A stretch of 40,804 nt of DNA from Aminobacter niigataensis (GTDB taxonomy: Bacteria > Pseudomonadota > Alphaproteobacteria > Rhizobiales > Rhizobiaceae), in NCBI RefSeq assembly GCF_014200015.1, contig NZ_JACHOT010000013.1, forward strand, positions 1 through 40,804. The letters run 5' to 3'. Every line of letters begins with the position of its first letter. Position 1 is the first letter of the stretch. The notes beneath the pieces are model-generated. The model was not told where the DNA came from. It was given only the letters and a program-made list of their open reading frames with translations, and did not search any database. The translations under genes and the position numbers were made by a program. Positions 7,597 through 16,258 of the stretch are shown in pieces.

Positions 7597-9954
7597 ATGT
7601 TGAATATCGTCGGATACAGCGACAAGCACTCGGTAACGCCGGGTGAAACCGTGACCTTCCATGTCAGTTCAAGCGAAAGCGAGAGCTATTCTGCAGACAT
7701 CGTCCGCCTGATCCACGGCGACACTAACCCTGAAGGCCCGGGCTATAAGGAAGAGGAAATCGCCAAAACCTCCGACAAGGAATACCCCGGCCGCCCTCAG
7801 GAGATTCATATCGGTTCATACGCCATCGTTCCGCACGATCCGCACTTCGATGTGTCGAGTTTTTCGATGCAGGCTATGGTTTTTCCGACGACTCCAGAAA
7901 AAGGAGTCCAGGGCATCATGGGCACTTGGGCCGAGGAAGACGGCACCGGCTACAGCATGGTCGTCGAGGAAGACGGCAGCCTGGGACTTTGGATCAACGG
8001 CGAAAATGGCGTCGCCAAGGTCTCGTCCGGCAAACCGATGCTGAAGCGCGTCTGGTATCAGGTCGCTGCGACCTATGATGCTGAAACGGGCGAGATCAAC
8101 TTGATTCAAATCCCGACCCCGACATCGACCAACGCGGGCATCGGCATGTTGCTGGTGCATCCCATCGAGGAATCCCTCGCAGTCGTAAAGTTCACCAAGC
8201 GGGTCGGCGCTCCGAAGAAGGGAACCGCGCCATTCATCATGGGTGCGTTGACGAAGAAGACGCTTTCAGGTCGTTTCATTTTTGGTGCTCACTACAAGGA
8301 GGCGAAGGAGCCGATCGCGCTCCCGGTTCAGTCGCATACCTACAACGGTAAGATCGACCGCCCGCGCCTTGCTGGCTTGGCGCTCGGACGTGGCGATATC
8401 GACGCCCTCGTTCGCGGTGTTCGCGCCTGCAACTCTACACTTCGCGGCCAAGTGATTGCTGCATGGGATTTCCAGGCGAACATCGGTAAGGCGATTGCTT
8501 CGACGAAGATTATCGACACCTCCCAGTCCGGTCTTGATGGCTTTACCGTTAATATGCCGTCTCGCGGCATGACAGGATATAACTGGACCGGTGACGAAAT
8601 CTCGTTTCGCCATGCTCCCGAAGAGTATGGCGCGATCCATTTCCACGACGACGACATTGACGATGCTCGCTGGTCGCCGGATTTCTCATGGACGATCCCC
8701 GATGATCTTCCAAGCGGCATCTATGCGGCGCGATTGCGGATCGGCGGCGTCTCATCGTCGGATACCGAAGACTACATTCCGTTCTTCGTGCGTCCGCCGA
8801 AGGGCACCACCACTGCCGACGTTGCGCTGATCGTTCCGATCTGCAGCTATCTTGCCTATTCAAATGACAATCTTGCCACGGACGCGGTTATCGCCGAACT
8901 CCTACGCGGTGCGGTTCCGCTTATGCAGGTGTCGGACCTCCATATGAACCAGCATCGCGAGTACGGTCTTTCCCTTTACTCTGTACACTCGGACGGTTCG
9001 GGCGTGTTCTACTCGTCCCGGCTTCGGCCTATCCTGAATATGCGCCCAAAGTACAGGCACTGGCTTTCGCCGTCGCTGTGGCAGTTCAACGCCGATCTCC
9101 ACCTCACTGACTGGATGGAAACCAAGGGCTTCAAGTTCGACATCCACACGGATGCCGACCTCGAGCGCGAGGGTGTGGGGCTGCTCAACAAGTACAAGGT
9201 GGTCCTGACCGGCACGCATCCAGAATATGTTTCAGAGAAAATGATCGAAGCGTTTGCCAACTATCAGCATTCGGGCGGCCGCTTCATGTATGTCGGAGGT
9301 GACGGCTTTTACTGGTGTACGTCCTTCCATCCGGACAACGAAAACATCATAGAGGTTCGCAAGGGAGAGGCCGGCAATCGTGCCTACAACACCGATCCCG
9401 GCGAATACTCGCAAGCCTTTGATGGCGGCTTCGGCGGTATGTGGCGAGCTCGAGGGCGAGCACCTTCAAAACTGTGCGGCCTAACCTTCGCGGCCTATGG
9501 CTTCGATGTCAGTTCCTACTACCGACGCATGCCCGAAGGCAATCTGCCGGAATGTTCGTGGATATTCGACGGAATAGGTGAGGATGAGGTCATCGGCGAT
9601 TTCGGCCTTGTCGGTGGCGGTGCGGCCGGTCTGGAAATCGACCGCTATGCGGCCGATGTAGGTACGCCGCACCAAGTTTATGTGCTTGCACGTTCAGAAG
9701 GCCATGGTGACCTGATGCAGCAGGTCAACGAGGAAATCCTCCACTACGCGCGTGGCTACTGGGGCGGCGGAGATGAGAATCCAATGGTGCGCGCCGACAT
9801 GATATACTACAAGACGGCCAATGGCGGCGCGAGTTGGGCACCAGGGTCGTTGACGTGGTGCGGTAGTCTTTCGCACAACGATTACGACAATAACGTCTCG
9901 CGTATCACGGAAAACGTGTTACGCGGCTTCATTGAGGAGGTGGAGCTGCCATGA
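7597..9954 (+). CDS. dmfA2: N,N-dimethylformamidase large (beta) subunit-like iron amidohydrolase
   Basis: The 785-aa protein matches DmfA2 (about 762 aa) in layout. An N-terminal beta domain is followed by a LamG/concanavalin-like domain (about residues 65-290) and a C-terminal Rossmann-like catalytic domain from about 400. Known DmfA2 binds one iron with two tyrosines and a glutamate, with a histidine nearby. Good candidates here are Tyr421 (ICSYLAYSNDN), Tyr461 (LSLYSVHSDGSG), His541 and Glu543 (TGTHPEYVSEKM). The reaction would be hydrolysis of an N,N-dialkyl formamide or related amide to amine and acid in the cytoplasm. No signal peptide is seen. The ATG follows AAGAGGTG, 29 bases after dmfA1, and the stop overlaps the next gene by 4 bases. 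Substrate identity is inferred from family only. Confidence 0.88.
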   Translation: MLNIVGYSDKHSVTPGETVTFHVSSSESESYSADIVRLIHGDTNPEGPGYKEEEIAKTSDKEYPGRPQEIHIGSYAIVPHDPHFDVSSFSMQAMVFPTTPEKGVQGIMGTWAEEDGTGYSMVVEEDGSLGLWINGENGVAKVSSGKPMLKRVWYQVAATYDAETGEINLIQIPTPTSTNAGIGMLLVHPIEESLAVVKFTKRVGAPKKGTAPFIMGALTKKTLSGRFIFGAHYKEAKEPIALPVQSHTYNGKIDRPRLAGLALGRGDIDALVRGVRACNSTLRGQVIAAWDFQANIGKAIASTKIIDTSQSGLDGFTVNMPSRGMTGYNWTGDEISFRHAPEEYGAIHFHDDDIDDARWSPDFSWTIPDDLPSGIYAARLRIGGVSSSDTEDYIPFFVRPPKGTTTADVALIVPICSYLAYSNDNLATDAVIAELLRGAVPLMQVSDLHMNQHREYGLSLYSVHSDGSGVFYSSRLRPILNMRPKYRHWLSPSLWQFNADLHLTDWMETKGFKFDIHTDADLEREGVGLLNKYKVVLTGTHPEYVSEKMIEAFANYQHSGGRFMYVGGDGFYWCTSFHPDNENIIEVRKGEAGNRAYNTDPGEYSQAFDGGFGGMWRARGRAPSKLCGLTFAAYGFDVSSYYRRMPEGNLPECSWIFDGIGEDEVIGDFGLVGGGAAGLEIDRYAADVGTPHQVYVLARSEGHGDLMQQVNEEILHYARGYWGGGDENPMVRADMIYYKTANGGASWAPGSLTWCGSLSHNDYDNNVSRITENVLRGFIEEVELP

Positions 9955-10412
9955 GTACTCTCTGCGCAACGACGGGCGATGCCGTGAACGCAGACACCGC
10001 CTATTTTCCTAAACATAGGCCTTGGTGGATGGATCATACCTACCACGAGGAAAAGCAGGCCAACCTCGACGGATTGGCCGAGTTCCCCGAGGGCAGCTTT
10101 GAGTTGCTTGAATCTCTCGAGGATCGAAAAACCGCGAAGGAATTGAAGGCTCGAGTCGATGAAGGCGAGTTTTCCGATCTCGCGGCGATCTTGTTCATGA
10201 TCAACGGGCACAAACCTGGCCCTGTGCCTGGTTTCTACGTAATCGTTGAAACCGTGAAGGGCTCGGGTTGGTGCGTGGGCCAGTTGCACGCCGACGGAGC
10301 GACGCCACTCAGGGTATTCCGCAATCCGATTTATCCCTCTGAGGATGAAGCCCGACAGGCAGCGCAAAAATTGAGACTTGCGGATGTAGGGAACGCCCCG
10401 CCGCGGGCCTGA
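9951..10412 (+). CDS. Unknown 153-aa protein coupled to dmfA2
   Basis: The ATG overlaps the dmfA2 stop (ATGA), so translation is coupled and the product is likely to work with the enzyme. The protein is soluble with no signal or membrane segment. The N-terminus is rich in Trp/His/Tyr (HRPWWMDHTYHEEKQAN, residues ~22-38), the middle acidic and helical. The C-terminal part (GFYVIVETVKGSGWCVGQLH followed by YPSEDEARQAAQKLRL) has the order strand, strand, SEDEA helix. That order resembles the C-terminal block of the DmfA1-like protein, so a second small subunit or assembly factor is conceivable (weak inference). I do not recognise a named family. Confidence 0.7.
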   Translation: MSTLCATTGDAVNADTAYFPKHRPWWMDHTYHEEKQANLDGLAEFPEGSFELLESLEDRKTAKELKARVDEGEFSDLAAILFMINGHKPGPVPGFYVIVETVKGSGWCVGQLHADGATPLRVFRNPIYPSEDEARQAAQKLRLADVGNAPPRA

Positions 10413-10426
10413 CTGGAAGGTCAGGC
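10407..10426 (+). terminator. Hairpin over the stop codon of the 153-aa gene
   Basis: GCCTGAC (10407-10413) and GTCAGGC (10420-10426) form a 7-base stem with a 6-base loop, and the stop TGA is inside the left arm. No T-run follows, so it is more likely a processing or stability element than a full terminator. Confidence 0.4.
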
Positions 10427-10433
10427 ACATCAG

Positions 10434-10476
10434 TTCCGCCCGCGCACCGCAGGGGTTGCTGCCCGCGCGGGCGGAA
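10434..10476 (+). promoter_or_regulatory. Strong GC-rich hairpin between the dmf genes and the SDR gene
   Basis: TTCCGCCCGCGC (10434-10445) and GCGCGGGCGGAA (10465-10476) are perfect 12-base arms around a 19-base loop. No T-run follows, and the SDR ribosome site (GAGGAG) lies just downstream. It may protect the upstream dmf mRNA, attenuate expression of the SDR and MFS genes, or be a protein-binding dyad. Confidence 0.5.
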
Positions 10477-10500
10477 ATACTACGAGGAGTGTATTAAAGG

Positions 10501-11265
10501 ATGGGCGAGGCAAATCCGTTTACGCTAGTCGGTCGCAAGGCGCTCGTCACAGGTGGAAGCCGTGGTATCGGTTCAGGCATCGTTCGTGCATTTGCCGCGC
10601 ACGGAGCAGAGATAGTCTTCTGCCATTTGGGCGACTGCGAGCGCGCATGGGAGTTGAAGGAAGACTTGTCGTCCAACGGCGCGGTCGTTCATTCTCTGGA
10701 ATGCGACGTGTCAGACGAAAAATCGGTTGCGGCGCTCTCGAAAGGAGCTTTGGAGCGGCTCGGGCAGGTGGACATCCTCGTTAATTGCGCCGGTATAGGT
10801 GGTGACAAGCCGTTTATCGAGATCACCGTTGACGACTGGGATCGCATGATCAGCGTTCATTTGCGAGGGACATTTCTTGTCAGCCGATGCTTCTTTGCGG
10901 GCATGCTCGAAAGAAGATACGGCAGGATCATCAATATAGCTTCACAGCTGGCCTACAAGGGTGCGCCGAGGCTCACCCACTATTGCGCGGCCAAGGCGGG
11001 CATTGTCGGTTTCACGCGCGCGCTGTCCTATGAAGGAGCTCCCCATGGGGTGCTGGTGAATGCAATCGCACCAGGTCCCGTGGAAACGGACCTTCTTATG
11101 GAGCTGAGCGAAGAATGGCGTGAAATGAAACAGAAGCAATTGCCGATCGGCCATTTTGGCCAGATCAGCGAAATCACACCTACGGCGCTGCTTTTGGCTA
11201 GCGAGGCTGGCGCATATTATGTCGGGCAGTGCCTGTCGCCGAACGGCGGTGATATCATGATCTGA
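10501..11265 (+). CDS. Short-chain dehydrogenase/reductase (FabG-like)
   Basis: This is a 254-aa classical SDR. The cofactor-binding motif TGGSRGIG is at residues 17-24, NCAG at 95-98, and the catalytic Ser148, Tyr161 and Lys165 are in the IASQ...YCAAK arrangement. It would use NAD(P)H to reduce or oxidise a carbonyl/alcohol pair in the cytoplasm; the substrate is unknown. An acidic residue at the end of the second strand is not evident, so NADP may be preferred (weak). It begins 88 bases after the 153-aa gene, past a strong hairpin, and may handle a product of amide hydrolysis or be an independent cargo gene. Confidence 0.88.
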   Translation: MGEANPFTLVGRKALVTGGSRGIGSGIVRAFAAHGAEIVFCHLGDCERAWELKEDLSSNGAVVHSLECDVSDEKSVAALSKGALERLGQVDILVNCAGIGGDKPFIEITVDDWDRMISVHLRGTFLVSRCFFAGMLERRYGRIINIASQLAYKGAPRLTHYCAAKAGIVGFTRALSYEGAPHGVLVNAIAPGPVETDLLMELSEEWREMKQKQLPIGHFGQISEITPTALLLASEAGAYYVGQCLSPNGGDIMI

Positions 11266-11483
11266 GCCAGCGCTGTCGATGGCTGAGGAGCGGCCCGCCT
11301 TCTTTGACTCGACTGTGCGACTGAGGCCTTTGCCCACGGCACGCCACCCCGAAGGCATCAAGGCGAGGGCGTGCGCGACCTCATCATCACCGCGGCCGAA
11401 ACCCGCTTCGGACTGATGATGCCCCGTTTTCGTGGACACGGGTTTAGGCCATTTGTTGCTCGACCTGTTCCTGGAGACTTGTA
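11266..11483. other. 218-base gap between SDR and MFS genes, no gene seen
   Basis: No ORF with recognisable product was found in either direction. The stretch CCCCGTTTTCGTGGACACGG (around 11422-11441) recalls the ends of some insertion sequences, but no inverted partner was found, so this is only a hint of an old element. A GGAG ribosome site for the MFS gene is at about 11473-11476. Confidence 0.3.
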
Positions 11484-12761
11484 ATGTCGGACGAAGATGG
11501 TCAGCGGCAAAGGGATGTGCACGCAATCGCGGCACCCTTAGCCGTAGCAGCTGTTATACTGGTGGCATTTGGGTTGCGACCGTCATTGGTGTCGGTTGGC
11601 CCGATCCTGCCGCGTGTCCTTGAGGATTTCAGTCTTTCGCACGCTGCAGGCTCCTTGCTGACGTCCTTGCCGGACCTGCTCATGGGGATATTCGCACTAC
11701 CGGCACCCTGGCTGGCGCGCCGGTATGGCCGGGACGCCGTGCTCCTTTTGGCTCTTGCATTGCTGGCCGGCTCGACGCTCGGGCGAGCCTTTGCGACCAG
11801 CATCTTCGCTCTTCTCGCGACGACCGTCGGCGTGGGTATTGGCATTGCTCTGGCTGGCGCGTTGATTGCTGGCTTCATCAAGGCACGTTTCGCTAACCGC
11901 GCCGCTCTCCTCATGGGGATTTATGCGGCGTCGCTTTCGCTCGGCAGCACGATCGCGGCCGCGGTAACGGGGCCGGTCGCCGCAGTCGCTCCGAGCGGGT
12001 GGCGGCTCGCGGCGGGAATGTGGAGCGCAGTGGTCGTCGTGGGTCTTGTTGGTTGGTCGCTGGTGGCTGTGCGTGAAGGCCGGGCCGCCGCATCGATCGA
12101 CGCGGGCGCTTCAAGAGAGAAGATGCCGTTGGCGAACCGCAAGGCGTGGCTTGTGGCCCTGTTTTTTGGCTGCGTGAATCTACTTTTCTATTCTGTCCTG
12201 ACTTGGACGTCGGCGATGTATCAGGAGCGGGGCATACCCGAGGGGGAAGCGGGTCTCATCCTTGCAACCTTCACCGGGGTGTTCACAGTCGCCAATCCGG
12301 TCTTCGGCTCGCTGAGCCGCAACGAGGATCGACGGGTGTGGCTCGCGGCCGGCGCCGGCTTGGCAGTGCTGGGGCTCATCGGGATCGCGGCGGTTCCGAT
12401 GACGGCACCGTTCCTCTGGATTTCGATCTTCGCCTTCGGTCTGGGAGGCACATTTACTCTGGGCATGACCCTGCCCCTCGACAACACACAAACGGTCGAC
12501 GAGGCCAATGCTTGGAACGCTTTCGTGCTCATGGTTGGCTATGTGATCGCCGCTGCGGGACCGCTCGTGGTCGGGCGACTACGCGATTTGACGGGTTCCT
12601 TCGATCTGGCCTTTTGGGGTCTGGTTGGGGTGGCAACATCGATGCTGCTTATCGCGCCCTTTTTGCAGCCCCGTCGTCTGGATACGGCCCGGCGGCCCGA
12701 AGCTGCGATTTTGGTTAAATTGAAGAACGTACAGGGAACATCCCGGTCAGGTAGGGTCTGA
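11484..12761 (+). CDS. CynX/NimT-type major facilitator transporter
   Basis: This 425-aa protein has about 12 hydrophobic segments and resembles the cyanate/nitroimidazole (CynX/NimT) branch of the major facilitator superfamily, with typical FGLRPSLVSVGPILPRV at the start and the loop ARRYGRDAVL after the second helix. It would move a small anion or polar molecule across the inner membrane; the substrate is not known. The ATG follows CTGGAGACTTGTA. The last ~5 codons overlap an antisense resolvase remnant (12747-12880), so the C-terminal tail after about residue 410 may have been made at a recombination junction. It is the last gene of the catabolic cargo on this side. Confidence 0.85.
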   Translation: MSDEDGQRQRDVHAIAAPLAVAAVILVAFGLRPSLVSVGPILPRVLEDFSLSHAAGSLLTSLPDLLMGIFALPAPWLARRYGRDAVLLLALALLAGSTLGRAFATSIFALLATTVGVGIGIALAGALIAGFIKARFANRAALLMGIYAASLSLGSTIAAAVTGPVAAVAPSGWRLAAGMWSAVVVVGLVGWSLVAVREGRAAASIDAGASREKMPLANRKAWLVALFFGCVNLLFYSVLTWTSAMYQERGIPEGEAGLILATFTGVFTVANPVFGSLSRNEDRRVWLAAGAGLAVLGLIGIAAVPMTAPFLWISIFAFGLGGTFTLGMTLPLDNTQTVDEANAWNAFVLMVGYVIAAAGPLVVGRLRDLTGSFDLAFWGLVGVATSMLLIAPFLQPRRLDTARRPEAAILVKLKNVQGTSRSGRV

Positions 12762-12880
12762 GCGCACGTCCTGGTCTGCCAATGCACGGTAGACGGTCAT
12801 TCTGAAAACCTTCAGTTGACGAGCAACCTCGGTAACGTGCTTGATGACATCATGGGGTCGTTTGCGGGAGGGGGCGAAAT
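12747..12880 (-). pseudogene. Resolvase C-terminal remnant (HTH tail)
   Basis: On the minus strand the frame ending at the stop 12749-12747 reads DVIKHVTEVARQLKVFRMTV followed by YRALADQDVRSDPT. This is the helix-turn-helix end of a Tn3-type serine resolvase. A stop (TAG) lies just upstream in frame and no catalytic domain is present. It overlaps the end of the MFS gene on the other strand and marks the edge of the catabolic cargo. Confidence 0.7.
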
Positions 12881-12881
12881 C

Positions 12882-13210
12882 CTACGCTAAGCCAAGAACG
12901 CGCTTCCCATAGTCCCTGAGTTCGCCCTTCGGTCCGACATATCTGTATAGAGTGACGCGCTCGATCCCGAGTTCCTTGCACAGATCGGAAACGGAAGTGT
13001 CGCGCTGCGCCATGGCGGCCTGGGCGAGACGGACCTGTGCTTTGGTCAGCGCAAATTTCCGCCCTCCTTTGCGGCCGCGCGCCCGGGCGGCAGCGAGTCC
13101 AGCCATAGTGCGCTCCCAGATCAGGTCTCGTTCGAACTCGGCTAGGGTGGCAAAGATTCCGAACACCATGCGGCCGGATGCGGTAGTGGTGTCGATCTGA
13201 GCGCCCTTTC
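12882..13210 (-). pseudogene. Truncated serine resolvase (lacks the catalytic serine region)
   Basis: The minus-strand frame ending at 12882 contains IDTTTASGRMVFGIFATLAE and FERDLIWERTMAGLAAARAR, then KGGRKF and the HTH tail VSDLCKELGIERVTLYRYVG. This is the C-terminal two thirds of a Tn3/DNA-invertase-type serine recombinase. The N-terminal part with YARVST and the catalytic Ser is absent. The frame stays open upstream to about 13637 but that sequence is antisense to a TraA remnant, so the 251-aa open frame is a chimera. It cannot be an active recombinase. Confidence 0.75.
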
Positions 13211-13510
13211 CGGCCAGCACACGCAGGAGCGCAATCGCTGGATCACTCAGCTTCGCTCTACACCCGAAGGAGAAGCCGCGCTCGAGGAAGCGCGGAATGT
13301 CGGCAAGGCGCTCGAGGCGCGGTTCGGCCGCTCCGATCCTCGCGATTTCGGCCAGCAGCTCGAGCGCAATCCCGAGCTGGCGAAGAAGGCCGAGCAGATC
13401 AAGGGTATTGCTCGTGTCGTGGAACGCACCCGAATGGCGGAACTGACCCGCGACCATACGGCTGAAACAGGAGCTTTCACGCTCGCAGGGGCTGGGATTG
13501 AGCCGGTAAT
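13203..13510 (+). pseudogene. TraA-like relaxase C-terminal remnant
   Basis: On the plus strand, frame of 13203, the translation reads ALSGQHTQERNRWITQLRST and then EGEAALEEARNVGKALEARF, GRSDPRDFGQQLERNP and ELAKKAEQIKGIARVVERTR. This resembles the helical C-terminal end of Ti-type TraA relaxases. It has no start of its own and is antisense to the extended resolvase frame. It is not a copy of the intact traA at 32269-36090, whose C-terminus differs, so it was left by another mobile replicon (inference). Confidence 0.45.
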
Positions 13511-13526
13511 GAGGTTCGGTAAGAAT

Positions 13527-13553
13527 TGTCGCATGTTTGCGATTTCTGCGACA
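13527..13553. repeat. Res-like dyad TGTCGCA / TGCGACA
   Basis: Seven-base arms at 13527-13533 and 13547-13553 are separated by 13 bases, the size of one subsite of a Tn3-type resolution site. The same arms occur at 19977-20004 and similar ones at 21780-21857. It lies at the edge of the defence operon, next to resolvase remnants. Confidence 0.5.
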
Positions 13554-13636
13554 TCGCGACGCGCAGGAGATACCTGTTCGTCCTTCAGTCACCCGCGCAA
13601 AAGGGTGGTACAAAATAAGGATCGGTTGCCCGGCCA

Positions 13637-13756
13637 ATGCCTCACCGTTTCCATATCAAACAGGCGGTCGAAACGATGGAGGCGGGCAAAACCCGCGCCG
13701 ATGTCGCCACGCTGCGCCGGGTTTTAAATGGCTCTCAAGCCGCTCTATCGCGGTAG
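13637..13756 (+). pseudogene. Possible resolvase HTH tail remnant
   Basis: A short frame (39 codons, ATG 13637, TAG 13754-13756) reads KQAVETMEAGKTRADVATLR and then RVLNGSQAALSR. The pattern EAGKTRADVA...ALSR resembles the DNA-binding tail of a Tn3-type resolvase. It ends inside the stop region of the SMC-like gene on the other strand. The match is short and uncertain. Confidence 0.3.
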
Positions 13757-16258
13757 ATACACTTTCACCAGATACCAGATTTCACCATGTGCTTGCGTCA
13801 TGGCGGCGGTGCTCGGCGGGGTGTTGTCATGGCAAGCGTCGTTCGCAGTTTGCTTGAACACCGTAAACTTGCCGGGGTGAGACGGGTCCCGATCAAGAAG
13901 CGGCTCGACATGCGGCAGTAGCCACTCCATTGTTTTCCCGTCGTAGTCAGTGAGCGAGGCTGCGGTATCGCCCTTCTTGCGACGATCATTCACAAGAATT
14001 TCCTTACAGAAGCGCTCGCCGGCGTCGCGCAACTGGACTCCGCATTCCTTTCGACTATCCGGGTGCCCTCCACGCGCCAGCGACTTCGCGCGATTCAATT
14101 TGGCAACCAGCGCATCGCTCGTATTCTCGATCACCGTACCCTCGGCGGGCGTGTCTATGTAGAGCTGCGCGGTCGAAATTCCGGAGTGTCGATAGCGGGT
14201 TTCTAGTTCCTCCCATGTGTCGTGATCCTGCGTCAGCACGATTACCTGCATAGGCAAGGCGAGAAGTTCGGTAAGCACTGTCGAATTGAAGTGCACCCGG
14301 TAATCCTCGTCGCTCGAAAGCACCGGGTCATCGAGGACGATGAAGCCGGCACCCTCATGCTCGGCCCGTGCGAGAAAGAGGGAGAGGCCAAGACAGTGAA
14401 GCTGGGACTGGCTAAATATTGCGATTACATCACGCAGTTTGGGCGCGGCACGGTCTGCGCTTGCGGAAAGCCCCGCTTTGAAATCGATCGTCCGCTTTGC
14501 ACCTTTGCGCGGCTGAACCGCTGAAAAGAAAGTCGGCTCGTCAGGTCTCAGCCTTTCCCACCATGCCTGTATGGCTCCGCTGTAATCGGAGAATTTATCT
14601 TCGAGAACCTTCTCTTTGGCGGTATCAATCTGCTTAAGCGCCGCCTCAAGCTCCTTGGTAACAGTGGCTCGGGTCAGGCGTTCGATCAGGAGCGTCCGAA
14701 GCCCTGTAGGGTCCGGGGCGATGTCGAGAAAGTTCTGCCACCCTGCGGTGTCGGATTGAGCGTCTAGAACCTCATTCAGCGCGATGACAAGTGCCTGCGA
14801 AGGCCCGTCGTAAGCGTCAAGTGCAGCGGCATAGACCATGCGGAGTTTAACCAGCTCCGCAAAGAGGGCCGTCAGTTCGTCCGGATCAAAAGCGGCACCA
14901 ATTTCGACGGTTTGCTTCTCGACAAGGGCTTGAGCGGCTTCCGCCTGACGCCGCAAGGCAGCGCCGGCCCGCACAAGTGGCCTGATCCGGGCGAGCCACG
15001 GCTCCACCACGGCAGCGGCATCATCGTCTAGAAGCTGACGGATGCGGCTGATCGTGAAGCCCTGCTTGCGGCGCTTTTCGGCCTTCACTTTGAAAAATTC
15101 CGGCAAAGCGGCCTGCACGGCTTCGATCAGATTGTGCGCGGATGTCGATAACTGAGAAAACGCCGTCTTAGCTGCCGTCTCGGCCGCTTTGAAATCCTTG
15201 GTATCCGCCGCGTGCTGCCGAATGAGCTGGACGCGCGCCGGCGTCAAAGCGGCCTCCGCGCCGCATAGGAGACAATCGACGGGTTCCTCGATATCAGCGA
15301 CGGCGGGCAGTTTGAGAGCTTCATTGAAAAGCGCCACAAGCCGGCGCGTCTCTTCGGAAACCTTCTCCCTCTCCTCGATGTACGTTTCGAGCTGAGTCCA
15401 CGTGACACCGGCTGGCGGATTCCAGCCGGCAAGCTGCGTGCGCTCAAATCCGCGCACGGGGAACGTCTTGCTCCGGAGATCGGCCAGCAGTTTTTCGACT
15501 GCCGCAAGCCGCTCTGCCGGCATGCCGGGGACATTCGCGCCGGCGCTTTCCAAGAGGGCGCGGGCGCACTCGTTGAGTTTTTCAGCCAGGCCGGACAGGT
15601 CCGGGATCGTGCGGGAGATTTTTGCGAGCACCGGTTGCAGTAGCGCAAGCGCCGCGCAGCTATCGAACTTGGACAGAGCGTCATTATCGGGCGGCGTCAG
15701 CTCGTCCGCCAGAACCGCTATGACGTTGCGCAACTCATCAAGATCGGTAACTTCAAACAGGGCTTTGAAGTACGTCGCGCGGTCCTGTGGCCGCACCGAA
15801 AAAATGTAGCTCAGCGTATGCTGTGCGAGGACCGGTGCCTGCAACGGAGGCTGAGAAAGCACAATGCCAAGCCCCGCAAGATCGGCTTCTGCGGCCTCTG
15901 CCCCGTCGATCTCGAGTCGGGACGTGCAATCCTGCCGTTTGGCATAATCGGCGGTTAGCACCCGCTTGATCTCGTGATCGGTCCCGTCCGGTGCCGTGAT
16001 CCGCGCGGCAACAAACACGTCCTGACCGGCGGCAAGGTGGGCGTTGCGGAGCGCATCCGCAAATTCGTCCTGGCTGCTCGCCATCAGTTCGCGGCGCGTG
16101 ATGCTGCCCGTCAAAAGAAACTCGAAGGCCTCTCCAAGGCTCGTTTTCCCCTTGCTGTTCGGTCCCCAGACGGCGGCGATCTCACCGGGTAGGTTGAGAG
16201 TCTGTTCTGCGGCTCCGTAGGCTCGGAAACCCTTGACCGTGAGCGCTCTAATTCTCAT
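13745..16258 (-). CDS. Rad50/SMC-like ATPase with CxxC hook, probable defence protein
   Basis: The 837-aa protein starts with MRIRALTVKGFRAYGAAEQT, the usual beginning of RecF/Rad50/SMC ATPases. Walker A is GPNSKGKTS (residues 32-40). A central helical region carries Cys329-x-x-Cys332 (CLLCG), like the zinc hook of Rad50. A signature-like SQSQLHCLGLSLFLA (616-630), Walker B FIVLDDP (639-645) and an H-loop-like TQDHD follow. After the ATPase head there is an extra C-terminal domain of about 150 residues. It is the last gene of a leftward operon with a type IIG-like restriction-modification enzyme. The ATG overlaps the 67-aa gene by 11 bases. ATPases of this kind act with nucleases in several phage- and plasmid-defence systems (known), and a partner role is inferred here. 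Confidence 0.85.
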   Translation of the reverse strand: MRIRALTVKGFRAYGAAEQTLNLPGEIAAVWGPNSKGKTSLGEAFEFLLTGSITRRELMASSQDEFADALRNAHLAAGQDVFVAARITAPDGTDHEIKRVLTADYAKRQDCTSRLEIDGAEAAEADLAGLGIVLSQPPLQAPVLAQHTLSYIFSVRPQDRATYFKALFEVTDLDELRNVIAVLADELTPPDNDALSKFDSCAALALLQPVLAKISRTIPDLSGLAEKLNECARALLESAGANVPGMPAERLAAVEKLLADLRSKTFPVRGFERTQLAGWNPPAGVTWTQLETYIEEREKVSEETRRLVALFNEALKLPAVADIEEPVDCLLCGAEAALTPARVQLIRQHAADTKDFKAAETAAKTAFSQLSTSAHNLIEAVQAALPEFFKVKAEKRRKQGFTISRIRQLLDDDAAAVVEPWLARIRPLVRAGAALRRQAEAAQALVEKQTVEIGAAFDPDELTALFAELVKLRMVYAAALDAYDGPSQALVIALNEVLDAQSDTAGWQNFLDIAPDPTGLRTLLIERLTRATVTKELEAALKQIDTAKEKVLEDKFSDYSGAIQAWWERLRPDEPTFFSAVQPRKGAKRTIDFKAGLSASADRAAPKLRDVIAIFSQSQLHCLGLSLFLARAEHEGAGFIVLDDPVLSSDEDYRVHFNSTVLTELLALPMQVIVLTQDHDTWEELETRYRHSGISTAQLYIDTPAEGTVIENTSDALVAKLNRAKSLARGGHPDSRKECGVQLRDAGERFCKEILVNDRRKKGDTAASLTDYDGKTMEWLLPHVEPLLDRDPSHPGKFTVFKQTANDACHDNTPPSTAAMTQAHGEIWYLVKVYLPR

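Noticed and set aside
12882..13637. A 251-aa intact resolvase
   Set aside because: Only the C-terminal part matches; the first ~140 residues are antisense to a TraA-like tail and lack YARVS and the catalytic serine.
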